From Nakamurella sp. PAMC28650 (GTDB lineage Bacteria; Actinomycetota; Actinomycetes; Mycobacteriales; Nakamurellaceae), in assembly GCF_014303395.1 (NCBI RefSeq), contig NZ_CP060298.1, positions 4,235,001 through 4,299,000 on the forward strand: a stretch of 64,000 nt of DNA, given 5' to 3'. Both the position numbers and the translations under genes were made by a program. The stretch's first letter is position 1. Each line of letters begins with the position of its first letter. Below the pieces are notes generated by a model, which saw nothing but the letters and a program-made list of their open reading frames with translations, was not told the DNA's origin and searched no databases. Shown here piece by piece: positions 33,868 to 42,907 of the stretch.

Positions 33868-34719
33868 TCAGACCGATGATTTCCCAGGTTCGACGATCGT
33901 CGGGGCGGTGGAGACGTGCACCCGGGCCACGGTGATCACCGGGCAGTGGGCACGGCGCAGCACCTCTTCGGTGATGGGCCCCAGCCGGATGCTCCAGCGG
34001 TCGGAACTGTGGTGCGTGCCGACCACCAGGAGCTGCGACCTCCGGGACAGACCGACCAGCGCCTCCGCCGGGTCGGCGTCGATCCAGTCCACCTCGATCG
34101 TGAGTTCCGGTTCGGCGATCGCCAGTTCGTCGAAGTGAGCCAGCATCGCCTGCCCGTCGGCCGAGAGCCGGCTCGACCCGACGACGGCGATCAGGACGGC
34201 GCTCATCCGGATGGCCTCGCTCGCGGCGAACCGGACCGCCGCCCGCCCGGCCGGGGTCGGCATCGCCCCGACGACCACCGTCCGGTTCGTGTTCGAACTG
34301 GGCTGCCAGCCGGCCGAGATCCAGGCCACCGGTGATTCCGCCGCCGCGGCGAGGTGCTCCGGCAGGCTCCCCAGCATCCGTGGATGCAGGCGGGAGGGTG
34401 CACCGACCACCAGGACATCTGCCGCCGAACTCCAGCGCAGCAGTCCCGCCGACGGAGCGTCGACCTCCACCGCGATCTGCAGGTCGAGGTCGCGGAAGCG
34501 TTCGGCCACCGCGTGCACCGCAGCGTCGACCTTCGACTTCTCCTTGACGAGCATGCGAGATCCGCCCTGTTCGCCGGCCCCGCCGCCGAGGGAGTCCTGC
34601 AGCATCTCGTGCACGACCACCACGCTCCGGTTCGTCAGCAGCGCCTGGTGCACGGCCCAGTCCAGAGCCGAGTGTCCTTCCGGCGAATCCGTCCAGCCGA
34701 CGATGATCTGACCATTCAT
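33868..34719 (-). CDS. tandem universal stress protein
   Basis: About 283 residues from ATG 34719 (an in-frame GTG/ATG at 34731 is possible). It holds two UspA domains: MNGQIIVGWTDSPEGHSALDWAVHQALLTNRSVVVVHEM to VLVVGAPSRLHPRMLGSLPEHLAAAAESPVAWISAG, and RTVVVGAMPTPAGRAAVRFAASEAIRMSAVLIAVVG to LLVVGTHHSSDRWSIRLGPITEEVLRRAHCPVITV. The second has a GxHx-S type end motif, so ATP binding is plausible there. It lies 38 bases after the metal ATPase gene on the same strand, suggesting one transcript. Confidence 0.9.
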   Translation of the reverse strand: MNGQIIVGWTDSPEGHSALDWAVHQALLTNRSVVVVHEMLQDSLGGGAGEQGGSRMLVKEKSKVDAAVHAVAERFRDLDLQIAVEVDAPSAGLLRWSSAADVLVVGAPSRLHPRMLGSLPEHLAAAAESPVAWISAGWQPSSNTNRTVVVGAMPTPAGRAAVRFAASEAIRMSAVLIAVVGSSRLSADGQAMLAHFDELAIAEPELTIEVDWIDADPAEALVGLSRRSQLLVVGTHHSSDRWSIRLGPITEEVLRRAHCPVITVARVHVSTAPTIVEPGKSSV

Positions 34720-34769
34720 GATGCCCACCAATCGTTCTCGGTCATTCGTTCTCGATCATCTGACGACGA

Positions 34770-37100
34770 TCACGGCGCGACGGTCGCGACGCTGTTCGGA
34801 TCGTGTTTCTGCTCGTCCGGCAGCAGACTGAACAGACCTTCCTCCTCCTGCGCGTTGTGCAGTTTGAGGATCGCGTAGAGGCCGTACAGCAGTCCCCTCA
34901 ATTCCGTCACATCCGCGAGGGTGGGTGCGTCGCCGATGATCTCGTCGAGCAGTCGATGCAGACGAGCGACCTGCACATCGATCTCGGCATGCGTGCGGCT
35001 GAGCGCCGCCGTCGCGTTCGGCCCGCTCATCAGTTCGTCCATCATCGGATAGAGGTCGTGCTCCTCCGCGTGCTCGTGCGGGAGGAGTTCGGACTCCAAC
35101 CGCTGCAGCAGCTTCCGCGTCGCGACCAGCGACTCCGGATTGGTGGCGAGGGAATCGGCGACCACCCGGATCTGCTCCACCACCGGAAGCACCGAGGCGT
35201 GTTCGTCGAACAGTCGCTGGGTCAGGGCCAGGTCCTGCGGCGGGAGCGTCAGGGTGTGGCTGCGTCCAGGGGTCACCGCGCGCAGAGCCACCATGATGGC
35301 CAGCACGTCGATACCCTCCTGGGCCAACGCACCGACCGCCGGGGGGAGATACCCGAGCGCGGCCACCACCATGGCCACCAGCGACAGACCCATCCCGACC
35401 GTCACCGATTGCAGCGCAATGGCTTTGGATCTTTGCGCGATCATGATCGCATCGGCCAGCAGGTCGATGCGGTTGCCGGTGATGACCACGTCGGCCGTCT
35501 CGGAGGAAGCGGTGGCACCTCCGGCGGCCAACGCCACGCCGACCGCGGCGGTGGCCAGTGCGGGGGCGTCGTTCACACCGTCGCCGACCATGATTGTGGG
35601 CCCGTTGGCGGCCTCGGCGACCACCTGCTGCACCTTGGCGGCGGGGTCGCAATCGGCCCGGACGAAGTCCACCCCGACCAGCGCCCCGACGGATTGTGCG
35701 ATGTCGGCCCTGTCGCCGGTCAGCAACACGGTCCGGGTGACGCCGGCGGACCGCAGCGACTGGATCATCCGCCGGGCATCGGGGCGGATGGGATCCTCCA
35801 GCAGGATCACCCCGCCGGGTCGCCCGTCCACCGAGACGAACACCGTCAACGAGGACGTCGAGGCCGCTCTGCGGCGGGCCGTCTGCATCCAGTCGGGCTC
35901 CTCTCGATCCAGGATCCAGGACGCTTTGCCCAGCCGCAGGAGGTGGCCGTCGACGGTGCCCTGGATGCCGTACCCCGACTTCTCGGCGACCGCCACCGGC
36001 AGGTCCAGCGCCAGGCCGCGGGTGCGGGCCGCTTTGACGATCGACGCCGCCATCACGTGCGGGGAGACCTGGTCCAGCCTGGCGGCCCAGCGCAGCAGGT
36101 CATCCGGGTCCACCTCGACGCCGTCGGTCACCACCTCGCTGACCTCCGGCTCACCCCGGGTCACCGTTCCGGTCTTGTCCAGGATGAGCACCCGACCGGC
36201 GGCGAGACGCTCCAGGGCCTCGCCACCCTTGATGATGACGCCCAGACGGGCCGATCTGGACAGCCCGGACATGATGGCGATCGGAGCGGCGAGCAACAGC
36301 GGACACGGTGTCGCCACCACCAGTACCGCCACCGCCCGCACCGCATCCCCGGTGACCAGCCAGGCCCCGCCGGCCAGCGCGAGGGTGAACGGGACGAAAT
36401 AGACGGCGAACCGGTCCGCGGTGCGCACGAACGGCGCCGAGTCGGCGTTGGCCTGCTCCACCAATCGAACGATCTGCGCGTAGGTCGAGGAAGCCGCCTC
36501 GGAGGTGGCGATCAGACCGATCGGGGGTCCGGCGTTGACCGAACCGCTGCGCACGGTCTCGCCGGCGATCCGGTCGACCGGACGGGATTCCCCGGTGAGG
36601 CTGGACTCGTCCAGCACTGCGGCCTCGAGCAGGTGTCCGTCGACCGGAACCACCTCACCGGGACCGACCACGAGGTGATCACCGCGGCGGACCTCGTCGA
36701 CCGGGATCTCCACCACCCCGCCGGGCCCCACCCGACGGGCGGTCCGGGGCGCGCGCTCGACGAGCAGGCTCAGATCCCGTTGGGCGCGCCGGGCGGCACT
36801 GGCCTCCAGCAGTCGTCCGCTGGCCAGCATGACCGTGATCATCGCTCCGGCGAAGGGCTCGCCGACCGCGAGCGCCCCGAGCAACGCCAGCACCGCGATG
36901 AGGTCGACGCCGAGTTGGTGCTTGCGGAGCGAGATCACCACCCAGGACACCGAGACGACCACCCCGAGCACCGTCGACACCGTCCAGCACACGGCTTCCC
37001 ACCGGCCCGCGCCCGACCACCACCCGATCGCACCGGCCCCCAGCAGCAGCAGGGAGACCAGGAACAGGATCAGGTCGAAATAACGCCGCACGGTCGCCAT
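34770..37100 (-). CDS. P1B-type metal ATPase with C-terminal hemerythrin-like domain
   Basis: 776 residues. The ATPase part (about 1-600) has ESSLTGES (actuator), AVLVVATPCPLLLAAPIAIMSGL (membrane metal site TPCP), ILDKTGTVTRGEPEV (phosphorylated Asp) and MVGDGVNDAPALATAAVGVALA. No N-terminal metal-binding domain is seen. Residues about 625-776 form a hemerythrin-like helix bundle: LPHEHAEEHDLYPMMDELM, LSRTHAEIDVQVARLHRLL and ILKLHNAQEEEGLFSLL supply His/Glu ligands. TPCP plus a C-terminal hemerythrin domain is the P1B-5 architecture, whose characterised member exports Ni and Fe. Metal choice here is inferred. Confidence 0.88.
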   Translation of the reverse strand: MATVRRYFDLILFLVSLLLLGAGAIGWWSGAGRWEAVCWTVSTVLGVVVSVSWVVISLRKHQLGVDLIAVLALLGALAVGEPFAGAMITVMLASGRLLEASAARRAQRDLSLLVERAPRTARRVGPGGVVEIPVDEVRRGDHLVVGPGEVVPVDGHLLEAAVLDESSLTGESRPVDRIAGETVRSGSVNAGPPIGLIATSEAASSTYAQIVRLVEQANADSAPFVRTADRFAVYFVPFTLALAGGAWLVTGDAVRAVAVLVVATPCPLLLAAPIAIMSGLSRSARLGVIIKGGEALERLAAGRVLILDKTGTVTRGEPEVSEVVTDGVEVDPDDLLRWAARLDQVSPHVMAASIVKAARTRGLALDLPVAVAEKSGYGIQGTVDGHLLRLGKASWILDREEPDWMQTARRRAASTSSLTVFVSVDGRPGGVILLEDPIRPDARRMIQSLRSAGVTRTVLLTGDRADIAQSVGALVGVDFVRADCDPAAKVQQVVAEAANGPTIMVGDGVNDAPALATAAVGVALAAGGATASSETADVVITGNRIDLLADAIMIAQRSKAIALQSVTVGMGLSLVAMVVAALGYLPPAVGALAQEGIDVLAIMVALRAVTPGRSHTLTLPPQDLALTQRLFDEHASVLPVVEQIRVVADSLATNPESLVATRKLLQRLESELLPHEHAEEHDLYPMMDELMSGPNATAALSRTHAEIDVQVARLHRLLDEIIGDAPTLADVTELRGLLYGLYAILKLHNAQEEEGLFSLLPDEQKHDPNSVATVAP

Positions 37101-37170
37101 CTGTCCAGCCTGGTCCGCCGGCCCGCTGCCGACTACGGTCGAAGGTCCCGACTCGCTGCGCCGTTCGTCT

Positions 37171-37926
37171 TCATCGGTCGGGGGTCGGACCGTCCATTCG
37201 CCGGAGGGTCCGGACCAGACCGATCAGACGGTCCGCCATCTCATCGAAGAACTCCTGGCCCCGCTGGGCGGTGGCTCCGGTCGGATCACCCAGGACGCCG
37301 TTGGGGCTCACCGCGGTGACACCGCCCGCGCGCATCTGCTCGATCAACTCGGACAGCGGCTCGAGAGCACCGGCCGCCGCGAGGTCCATCCGGATCGTCT
37401 CGGGCCGGAGGAACAGCATCAGCGACGTCTCGCGATATCCGGCGTGCGCGTCGGCCCGGTGGCCGGCGCCGGCCGCGTGCCAGACCGTCAGGGATCTACC
37501 TTCGGACCGCAGCAGGTCCTCGGCCGAACGGAGGGCCGACGCATTCCCGCCGTGGCCGTTGACGATCAGCACGTGGCTCCAGCGCAGCGACGCGTGGCGG
37601 ACGAACTCGACGACGACCGACGTCAGCGCCTGGGTTCCGATCGACAGCGTGCCCGGGAAGTCGGCGTGTTCGCCGCTGGCACCCAACGGCAGCGCCGGTG
37701 CCAGACCGACGCCCGGGAAACGCCGGTGCGTCGCCCTGGCCAGTTCGTCGGCGATGACGGTGTCGGTGCCCAACGGCAGGTGCGGGCCGTGCTGTTCGGT
37801 GGAACCGATCGGCCACAGCAGCAGATCCCTGGTGGCCGAGCGGATCTGGGGCCAACGCGCCAGCGCCAGCGGGGGCAGCGAATTCTCCGGGACGGCGCCG
37901 GCCAAGGCGTCAGACCCGGGCGGCAC
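37171..37926 (-). CDS. mftE: mycofactocin peptidase MftE (creatininase family)
   Basis: About 251 residues from GTG 37926; the frame is open to a GTG at 37980, which would overlap mftF by 71 bases. LLLWPIGSTEQHGPHLPLGTDTVIADELA contains the creatininase metal motif (E-Q-H-G-P-H-L-P-L-x-T-D). HVLIVNGHGGNASALRSAEDLL and HAGYRETSLMLFL complete the metal site. MftE releases the C-terminal Val-Tyr-derived unit from the modified MftA peptide. It is the last gene of the leftward mycofactocin half-operon, after mftF. Confidence 0.93.
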   Translation of the reverse strand: MPPGSDALAGAVPENSLPPLALARWPQIRSATRDLLLWPIGSTEQHGPHLPLGTDTVIADELARATHRRFPGVGLAPALPLGASGEHADFPGTLSIGTQALTSVVVEFVRHASLRWSHVLIVNGHGGNASALRSAEDLLRSEGRSLTVWHAAGAGHRADAHAGYRETSLMLFLRPETIRMDLAAAGALEPLSELIEQMRAGGVTAVSPNGVLGDPTGATAQRGQEFFDEMADRLIGLVRTLRRMDGPTPDR

Positions 37927-39400
37927 GACGGTTCCGCGTGGTGCGTCCCAGAGAGGTGATCCGTCCGAGGGAAAGGTCACGGACCCGGGGAAGGACGGGT
38001 TCCAGCGTCCGGCGCCTGATCACGCCGATCCAGACGCCGGTGCTGTAGGCCAGATCGTCCAGGGTCCGGGCGATCAGGGACTCACCGGCGAGACGGGCCG
38101 ACACCCACCGGCTGTCGGTCGCCAGGCGGGCCGACCGGACGTCGAGGCCGACCAGGTACACCAGACCGCCGACCGCGGCCAGGGCAAGTCGCCGCCCCGT
38201 CCCGGGCCGGGCCAGGCCCAGGGCGAGGGTGGCCGGCGCCATCGGGCGGATGAGCCACCGTCCGAGTGCACCGGCGGCCAGCAGGTGGCCCTGCACGGCG
38301 AGTTTCCGGGCCTTCGACGGCGGCAGCGTCGGCATCCCCCAGGGCGCGATGGCTGCGGTGACACCGGCCGCGACGACGCCGAGAAGCGGATGGACCAGGA
38401 CGCCCAGCACCCACGGCCCGAAGGAGTAGATCGAGACGTCCACGTGCCGAAGGGATCCCGGGTGCCGCCGGCCCAGATCGGCCGCACTCGTGCCGTAGGC
38501 GACCCGTCTGCGCAGGGCAGCCCACAGACTGGTGCGCGGCTGGTGACCCACCCGCACATCGGGCAGGTAGCGGATGCGCCCGAATCTGGCGAGCCGCCAG
38601 ACGAGATCGACGTCCTCGCCGACCTGCATGCTCTCGTCGAATCCCCCGCAGCGCCGGAACGTCCCGGTCTCGACCAGCATGGCGGCGCTGGGGACGTAGG
38701 AGACGGTCCTGCCCACCCCGACGTCCGAGGGCACACCACCGAGATCCAGTGCGCAGACTCGGTTTTCGAACCAGCCTCCCCATCCCGACCCCGGGAGCGG
38801 ATAGATCCGGGGGGCGGCCAGCACCACACGGTTCCGCTCCTGCGAAGCGGTGTGGTCCGACTGGTCGATACGGCCCTTCAACGCTGCGATCCACCCCGGA
38901 TCCGGCCGGGTGTCGGCGTCCAGGAACGCGATCCACGAAGTGGTGACCAGGGCGGCCCCGGTGTTCCGGGCCGCCCCAGGGCCGCGGGAGACGGGGTGCC
39001 GCACCACGGTCACGTTCGCCCGTCCGACGGCGAGGCCGGCCAGCGGTTCCGCAGACCCGTCGTCCACGACGATCACCGGTGTCGCCGATCCGATACGGTC
39101 CAGCAGATCGACGACCGGTCCGGGAGCGGAACGGGCCGGAATCACCACTGTCACCGGGAAGTCGTCCGCCGGTGCGGGGGCCGGGGCCACCAGCAGACCG
39201 GCGTCCTGCAGCCGGACGAGCAACTCCTGCACGACCGGGTCGTGGCCGCCGGACGCGCCGCCGAGGATCTCCCGTACCGTCTGCGAGCCCCGTCCGGTCA
39301 GGGTGATCACCCGGTACGGAGCGCCGCCGGCCAGCGTGACCTGGTCGAGCCATCGAACGGACTGCGCCAGATGCCAGACCTGCCCGCCCGGCGCCGTCAT
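37910..39400 (-). CDS. mftF: mycofactocin glycosyltransferase MftF
   Basis: 496 residues from ATG 39400, overlapping the SDR gene by four bases. About 85 N-terminal residues precede the GT2 fold: FPVTVVIPARSAPGPVVDLL, VIVVDDGSAEPLAGL, GPGAARNTGAALVTTSWIAFLDADTRPDPGWIAAL (DxD), VGRTVSYVPSAAMLVETGTFRRCGGFDESMQVGEDVDLVWRLA (ED motif). The C-terminal 180 residues are partly hydrophobic. MftF adds beta-linked glucose units to premycofactocin. Length and domain order fit the family. Confidence 0.92.
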   Translation of the reverse strand: MTAPGGQVWHLAQSVRWLDQVTLAGGAPYRVITLTGRGSQTVREILGGASGGHDPVVQELLVRLQDAGLLVAPAPAPADDFPVTVVIPARSAPGPVVDLLDRIGSATPVIVVDDGSAEPLAGLAVGRANVTVVRHPVSRGPGAARNTGAALVTTSWIAFLDADTRPDPGWIAALKGRIDQSDHTASQERNRVVLAAPRIYPLPGSGWGGWFENRVCALDLGGVPSDVGVGRTVSYVPSAAMLVETGTFRRCGGFDESMQVGEDVDLVWRLARFGRIRYLPDVRVGHQPRTSLWAALRRRVAYGTSAADLGRRHPGSLRHVDVSIYSFGPWVLGVLVHPLLGVVAAGVTAAIAPWGMPTLPPSKARKLAVQGHLLAAGALGRWLIRPMAPATLALGLARPGTGRRLALAAVGGLVYLVGLDVRSARLATDSRWVSARLAGESLIARTLDDLAYSTGVWIGVIRRRTLEPVLPRVRDLSLGRITSLGRTTRNRRAARV

Positions 39401-40230
39401 CCGACGAAACCGCCGTCCACCCGCAGGGCGATCCCGGTGACCGCCGACGATGCCGGGCTGCACAGCCATCCGACGGCCGCAGCGATCTCGGACGGCTCCA
39501 GGATGCGCGCCAGGCGCTGGTGCGGGGCGAAGGCGTCGACATCGGGCAGGTCGTACACCCTGGCGCTCCGTTGCAGCAGTGCCGTCCGGGTGCTCCCCGG
39601 CAGCACCGCGTTCGCCGTCACCCCCAGCGGGCCCAGATCGGCTGCCAGACTTCGGATGTAGCCCAGCGCCGCATGTTTGGACGACACGTACCCGGCCAGC
39701 CGGGGCAGGCCGGTCTCGCCCGCCGTCGACACGATCGCGACGAACCGGCCGCGGCCGTGGGGGGCGTGCAGGAGGGCCGGCACCGACACCCGTGCAAGGT
39801 TGGCGACGCCATGGAAGTTGGTGTCCATGTCCCGGTCCAGGTCGGCCCGGCTGAATTCCCAGGCCGGTGCGTCGGAGCCGATGATCCCGGCGACCGAGAC
39901 CACCGCATGCAGTCGGCCCGGCTCGACCAGCTCGACCGCCAGGGCCAGTGCCGCCTCGTCGCGGACATCGGCTGCCATCACGTGGATCTCGGCGCCGAGT
40001 GCGCGGCAGAGTGCGGCCACCTCCTGGAGTTCGTCCTGGGACCCGAGGTCGTAGCCGAGACCGGCGATCGCGTCCACGGACGGTGCGTCGACCAGGACGA
40101 GGTCGAAATCCTGGCGGGCCAACTGCAGCGCCACCGCTGCGCCTATTCCGCGGGCCGCACCGGTGACCACCGCAACCGCCCGCTGCGTGACGGGAGTCGC
40201 CGTCGTCGTCGTCGTAGTCGTGGTCGTCAC
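39397..40230 (-). CDS. mycofactocin-associated short-chain dehydrogenase
   Basis: 277 residues from GTG 40230, which overlaps the mftR stop (GTGA). After a run of nine threonines (VTTTTTTTTTATPVTQ) the SDR fold begins: AVAVVTGAARGIGAAVALQLA (TGxxxGIG), SVAGIIGSDAPAWEF, and the catalytic S-Y-K in AIVSTAGETGLPRLAGYVSSKHAALGYIRS. SDRs encoded with mycofactocin genes carry a tightly bound NAD and use mycofactocin as electron acceptor. Its alcohol substrate is unknown. Position between mftF and mftR makes it part of the leftward operon. Confidence 0.88.
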   Translation of the reverse strand: MTTTTTTTTTATPVTQRAVAVVTGAARGIGAAVALQLARQDFDLVLVDAPSVDAIAGLGYDLGSQDELQEVAALCRALGAEIHVMAADVRDEAALALAVELVEPGRLHAVVSVAGIIGSDAPAWEFSRADLDRDMDTNFHGVANLARVSVPALLHAPHGRGRFVAIVSTAGETGLPRLAGYVSSKHAALGYIRSLAADLGPLGVTANAVLPGSTRTALLQRSARVYDLPDVDAFAPHQRLARILEPSEIAAAVGWLCSPASSAVTGIALRVDGGFVG

Positions 40231-40844
40231 GGTCTGGCCTCCGGTGCATCGGGCGAGGCGAAGATGGTCAGCGAATCCGCGAGCAACGCCAGCAGGTCGC
40301 TGCGGTCGGTCTCGAGCCATTGTTCGTAGGCGGCCAGGGCGGCGCCGAGAGCCAGGTGTCCCAGAGTTCTCGGCACCAGATCGTTCTCGGGAACGCCGAG
40401 CCGCAGCGCCGCGAACTCGACGATGACCGACCGCCACGCCCCGTATCTCAGGGTGGAGTAGGCCTGCAGAGCGGGCGAGGAGAGGATGATCCGCATCCGG
40501 TCCCGCAGCGCAGTGGTGGCCGGACCGTCGAAGGTGTTGAACCGCAGGACGCCTGCCCTGATCGCCGCCCGCAGCGGCAGTTCGGCCGGGCACTCGCGGA
40601 ACCACTGGGCGAAACGATCGAGCTGGGTGTCGAAATCACCCCAGACCGCGTCGTTCTTGGACTTGAAGTACCGGAAGAAGGTGCGTCTGCCGATACCGGC
40701 GGTGGCCGCGATGTCGTCGACCGAGGTCACGTCGAAACCCCGGGCGGCGAACATGGTGAGGCAGATCTGTTCCAGCTCGACCCGACTGGTCACCTGGGGA
40801 CGGCCGAGCCCGGGCGGCTCTGGCGACAGCGGAACGGAACTCAC
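40227..40844 (-). CDS. mftR: mycofactocin system TetR-family regulator MftR
   Basis: 205 residues. The DNA-binding helices are RVELEQICLTMFAARGFDVTSVDDIAATAGIGRRTFFRYFKSKNDAVWGDFDTQLDRFAQWF, close to the wording I associate with MftR (the RRTFFRYFxSKNDxxWGDF stretch). The ligand domain has an all-helical C-terminus. In mycobacteria MftR represses the mft operon and responds to acyl-CoA ligands. It is divergent from mftA with a 233-base gap holding a palindrome that is a good operator candidate. It is the first gene of the leftward mycofactocin operon. Confidence 0.93.
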   Translation of the reverse strand: MSSVPLSPEPPGLGRPQVTSRVELEQICLTMFAARGFDVTSVDDIAATAGIGRRTFFRYFKSKNDAVWGDFDTQLDRFAQWFRECPAELPLRAAIRAGVLRFNTFDGPATTALRDRMRIILSSPALQAYSTLRYGAWRSVIVEFAALRLGVPENDLVPRTLGHLALGAALAAYEQWLETDRSDLLALLADSLTIFASPDAPEARP

Positions 40845-40996
40845 CCGCCGCCTCCCTCTTCCGGTCTCCTTGCGGGCCGGGTCGTGTGGGGTGACCCTAC
40901 CGGTAGCCGACCGGGACTGCGGATCGCGGCCGACATCACTGAATCACCGCAAGCGCAGCGACTTTCGAGCATAGGGCGAAAGCCCCCGCCATTCTC

Positions 40997-41026
40997 TTGA
41001 CAAACGGCACTGAGTGCCATTACCGT
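40997..41026 (+). promoter_or_regulatory. candidate mftA promoter with palindromic operator
   Basis: A perfect TTGACA (40997-41002) is followed after 17-18 bases by a weak -10 (TACCGT at 41021-41026). Between them lies the perfect palindrome GGCACT-G-AGTGCC at 41006-41018. A repressor bound there would cover the promoter; MftR is the obvious candidate. Confidence 0.6.
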
Positions 41027-41077
41027 CCGCAGTGACGCAGGCCACAGTCTGCGAAACCACCCGTGAAGGGACCTCCC

Positions 41078-41239
41078 ATGTCAGACAATGCCGTCGACGA
41101 CACCGTTCTCGAGCACGCCGACAGTGCACCTGCGGAGGCCGACGTCGCAGCCGCTCCGACCGCACTCTCTGCCCCGACGGCCCTGTCGGATCTGCTCGTC
41201 GAGGACGTCTCGATCGACGGCATGTGCGGCGTCTACTAG
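41078..41239 (+). CDS. mftA: mycofactocin precursor peptide MftA
   Basis: 53 residues from ATG 41078, with GAAGGGACCTCCC upstream. The peptide reads MSDNAVDDTVLEHADSAPAE through an Ala/Pro-rich leader to LSDLLVEDVSIDGMCGVY and a TAG stop. The terminal IDGMCGVY is the hallmark of MftA: MftC decarboxylates the last Tyr and links it to the preceding Val, and MftE then frees this unit. The leader is longer than in many mycobacterial copies. mftB begins nine bases after the stop. Confidence 0.96.
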   Translation: MSDNAVDDTVLEHADSAPAEADVAAAPTALSAPTALSDLLVEDVSIDGMCGVY

Positions 41240-41248
41240 ACATCGGCG

Positions 41249-41590
41249 ATGACCTCGACGACGGATTCGCCGGCGGACACCCGCCACCCACCCGCCTCCA
41301 CCGCGACCGACATCCGGGCTTTCGACCCTGACCTGCCCTATGAAGTGCATCCCCAGGTGGAGATCCGGCCGGAGCCGTTCGGCGCACTGCTCTACTCGTT
41401 CAAGACCAGACGGCTTTCCTTCCTGAAGGATCCGACTTTGGTGACCGTGGTCCGCACGCTGGCCGACCACCCGTCGGCGGCGGCCACCTGCCGGGCCGCC
41501 GACATCACCGATCCGGCGCGCGCCGCACAGTTCGCACGGGCGCTGGCCACCCTGGCCGCCACCGAAACAATCCGGGAGCGTCGATCATGA
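41249..41590 (+). CDS. mftB: mycofactocin peptide chaperone MftB
   Basis: 113 residues. FDPDLPYEVHPQVEIRPEPFGALLYSFKTRRLSFLKDPTLVTVVRTLADHPSAAATC is the PqqD-like RiPP recognition fold of MftB; the PEPFGALLYSFxTRRLSFLK block is characteristic. It binds the MftA leader and presents it to MftC. A Thr/Ala/Pro-rich N-terminal extension of about 25 residues precedes the fold. Its stop overlaps the mftC start by four bases. Confidence 0.94.
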   Translation: MTSTTDSPADTRHPPASTATDIRAFDPDLPYEVHPQVEIRPEPFGALLYSFKTRRLSFLKDPTLVTVVRTLADHPSAAATCRAADITDPARAAQFARALATLAATETIRERRS

Positions 41591-42807
41591 CCACCACCGC
41601 CGCGACCACCACCGTCCTGCCGTTGGTCGAGCACTTCGCGCTGGGCCTGGACGCCCCGATCTGCCTGACCTGGGAGCTGACCTACGCCTGCAACCTGGCC
41701 TGCGCGCACTGTCTGTCCAGCTCCGGGCGGCGTGACCCGCGAGAGCTCACCACCGGGGAGGCGAAGGCCGTCATCGACGAGCTCGAGCGCATGCAGGTGT
41801 TCTACGTCAACATCGGAGGCGGCGAACCCACTGTGCGGCCGGACTTCTGGGAGCTCGTCGACTACGCCACCGCCCACAAGGTGGGGGTCAAGTTCTCCAC
41901 CAACGGCGTCAAGATCTCGCCGGCGGTGGCCCGGCGGCTGGCCGGTAGCGACTACGTCGACGTACAGATCTCGCTGGACGGCGCCACCGCGGAGGTCAAC
42001 GACTACGTCCGGGGGGTCGGCTCCTACGACACCGCCATCACGGCCATGGAGAACCTCTACGCCGCCGGCTTCGCCGGATTCAAGATCTCCGTCGTCTGCA
42101 CCCGCCAGAACATCGGCCAGCTCGACGAGTTCAAGGCCATCGCCGACCGGTACGACGCGCAACTGCGCCTCACCCGGTTGCGGCCGTCCGGTCGGGGCGC
42201 CGACGTCTGGGACGAACTGCATCTGCTCGCCGGGCAGCAGCGGGAACTCTACGACTGGCTCGTGGAGAACGGGGAGAACGTCCTCACCGGCGACTCCTTC
42301 TTCCACCTCGCGGCCTTCGGGGATTCGCTGCCGGGCCTCAACCTCTGCGGGGCAGGCCGGGTGGTCTGCCTGATCGACCCGGTCGGCGACGTCTACGCGT
42401 GCCCGTTCGCCATCCACGAGTCGTTCCTGGCCGGCAACGTCCGCTCCCCCGGCGGATTCAGGACCGTCTGGCGCGATTCGGAACTGTTCGCCGAACTGCG
42501 CAGGCCCCAGAGCGGCGGGGCCTGCTCCTCCTGCTCGGCCTACGACTCCTGCCGCGGCGGCTGCATGGCGGCGAAGTTCTTCACCGGGCTGCCGCTGGAC
42601 GGGCCGGATCCGGAGTGCGTCAAGGGGTATGGCGAGATCGCCCTGTCCAAGCTGACTCCCGGTCTTTCCCCGAAACCATCTCTCGACCATTCCCGCAAGA
42701 CACTGCTGCCCAACGCACCCGTGATGCTGACCCTCGGGCGCAAACCCCCCGGCCGGGACTGCAACGAGGACCCGGTCGCCGGTCTGCAGGTGGCGGCGAC
42801 CGCCTGA
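41587..42807 (+). CDS. mftC: mycofactocin radical SAM maturase MftC
   Basis: 406 residues from ATG 41587. CLTWELTYACNLACAHCLSSSGRRD holds the CxxxCxxC cluster motif of radical SAM enzymes; VNIGGGEPTVRPDF is the GGE motif. The C-terminus carries a SPASM domain (GAGRVVCLIDPVGDVYACPFAIH, GACSSCSAYDSCRGGCMAAKFFTG) for auxiliary Fe-S clusters. MftC performs oxidative decarboxylation of the MftA C-terminal Tyr and then forms the Val-Tyr ring bond. The final 50 residues are hydrophilic and variable. Confidence 0.96.
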   Translation: MTTTAATTTVLPLVEHFALGLDAPICLTWELTYACNLACAHCLSSSGRRDPRELTTGEAKAVIDELERMQVFYVNIGGGEPTVRPDFWELVDYATAHKVGVKFSTNGVKISPAVARRLAGSDYVDVQISLDGATAEVNDYVRGVGSYDTAITAMENLYAAGFAGFKISVVCTRQNIGQLDEFKAIADRYDAQLRLTRLRPSGRGADVWDELHLLAGQQRELYDWLVENGENVLTGDSFFHLAAFGDSLPGLNLCGAGRVVCLIDPVGDVYACPFAIHESFLAGNVRSPGGFRTVWRDSELFAELRRPQSGGACSSCSAYDSCRGGCMAAKFFTGLPLDGPDPECVKGYGEIALSKLTPGLSPKPSLDHSRKTLLPNAPVMLTLGRKPPGRDCNEDPVAGLQVAATA

Positions 42808-42907
42808 GCGTGCAGGACCGGGGCGGATGTGCAGCGCCGAGCCGGCCGTGCAGCGCCGAGACCATCAGCTCCACCATCGATGTCAATGAAGACGAAGGGC
42901 AAGTCCA
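42808..42907 (+). other. mftC-mftD spacer with short direct repeat
   Basis: The 100-base gap contains GTGCAGCGCCGAG twice, at about 42829-42841 and 42848-42860. GAAGGGCAAGTCC just before 42908 includes the mftD ribosome site. No gene or terminator is evident. Confidence 0.4.

Noticed and set aside
34803-37319. 838-codon plus-strand ORF
   Set aside because: Exactly antisense to the metal ATPase gene, His/Arg/Gly-rich with no domain; a GC-driven shadow.
39401-40249. Apparent N-terminal extension of MftF
   Set aside because: The frame runs through the SDR gene in the wrong phase; ATG 39400 in an ATGA overlap gives the normal MftF length.
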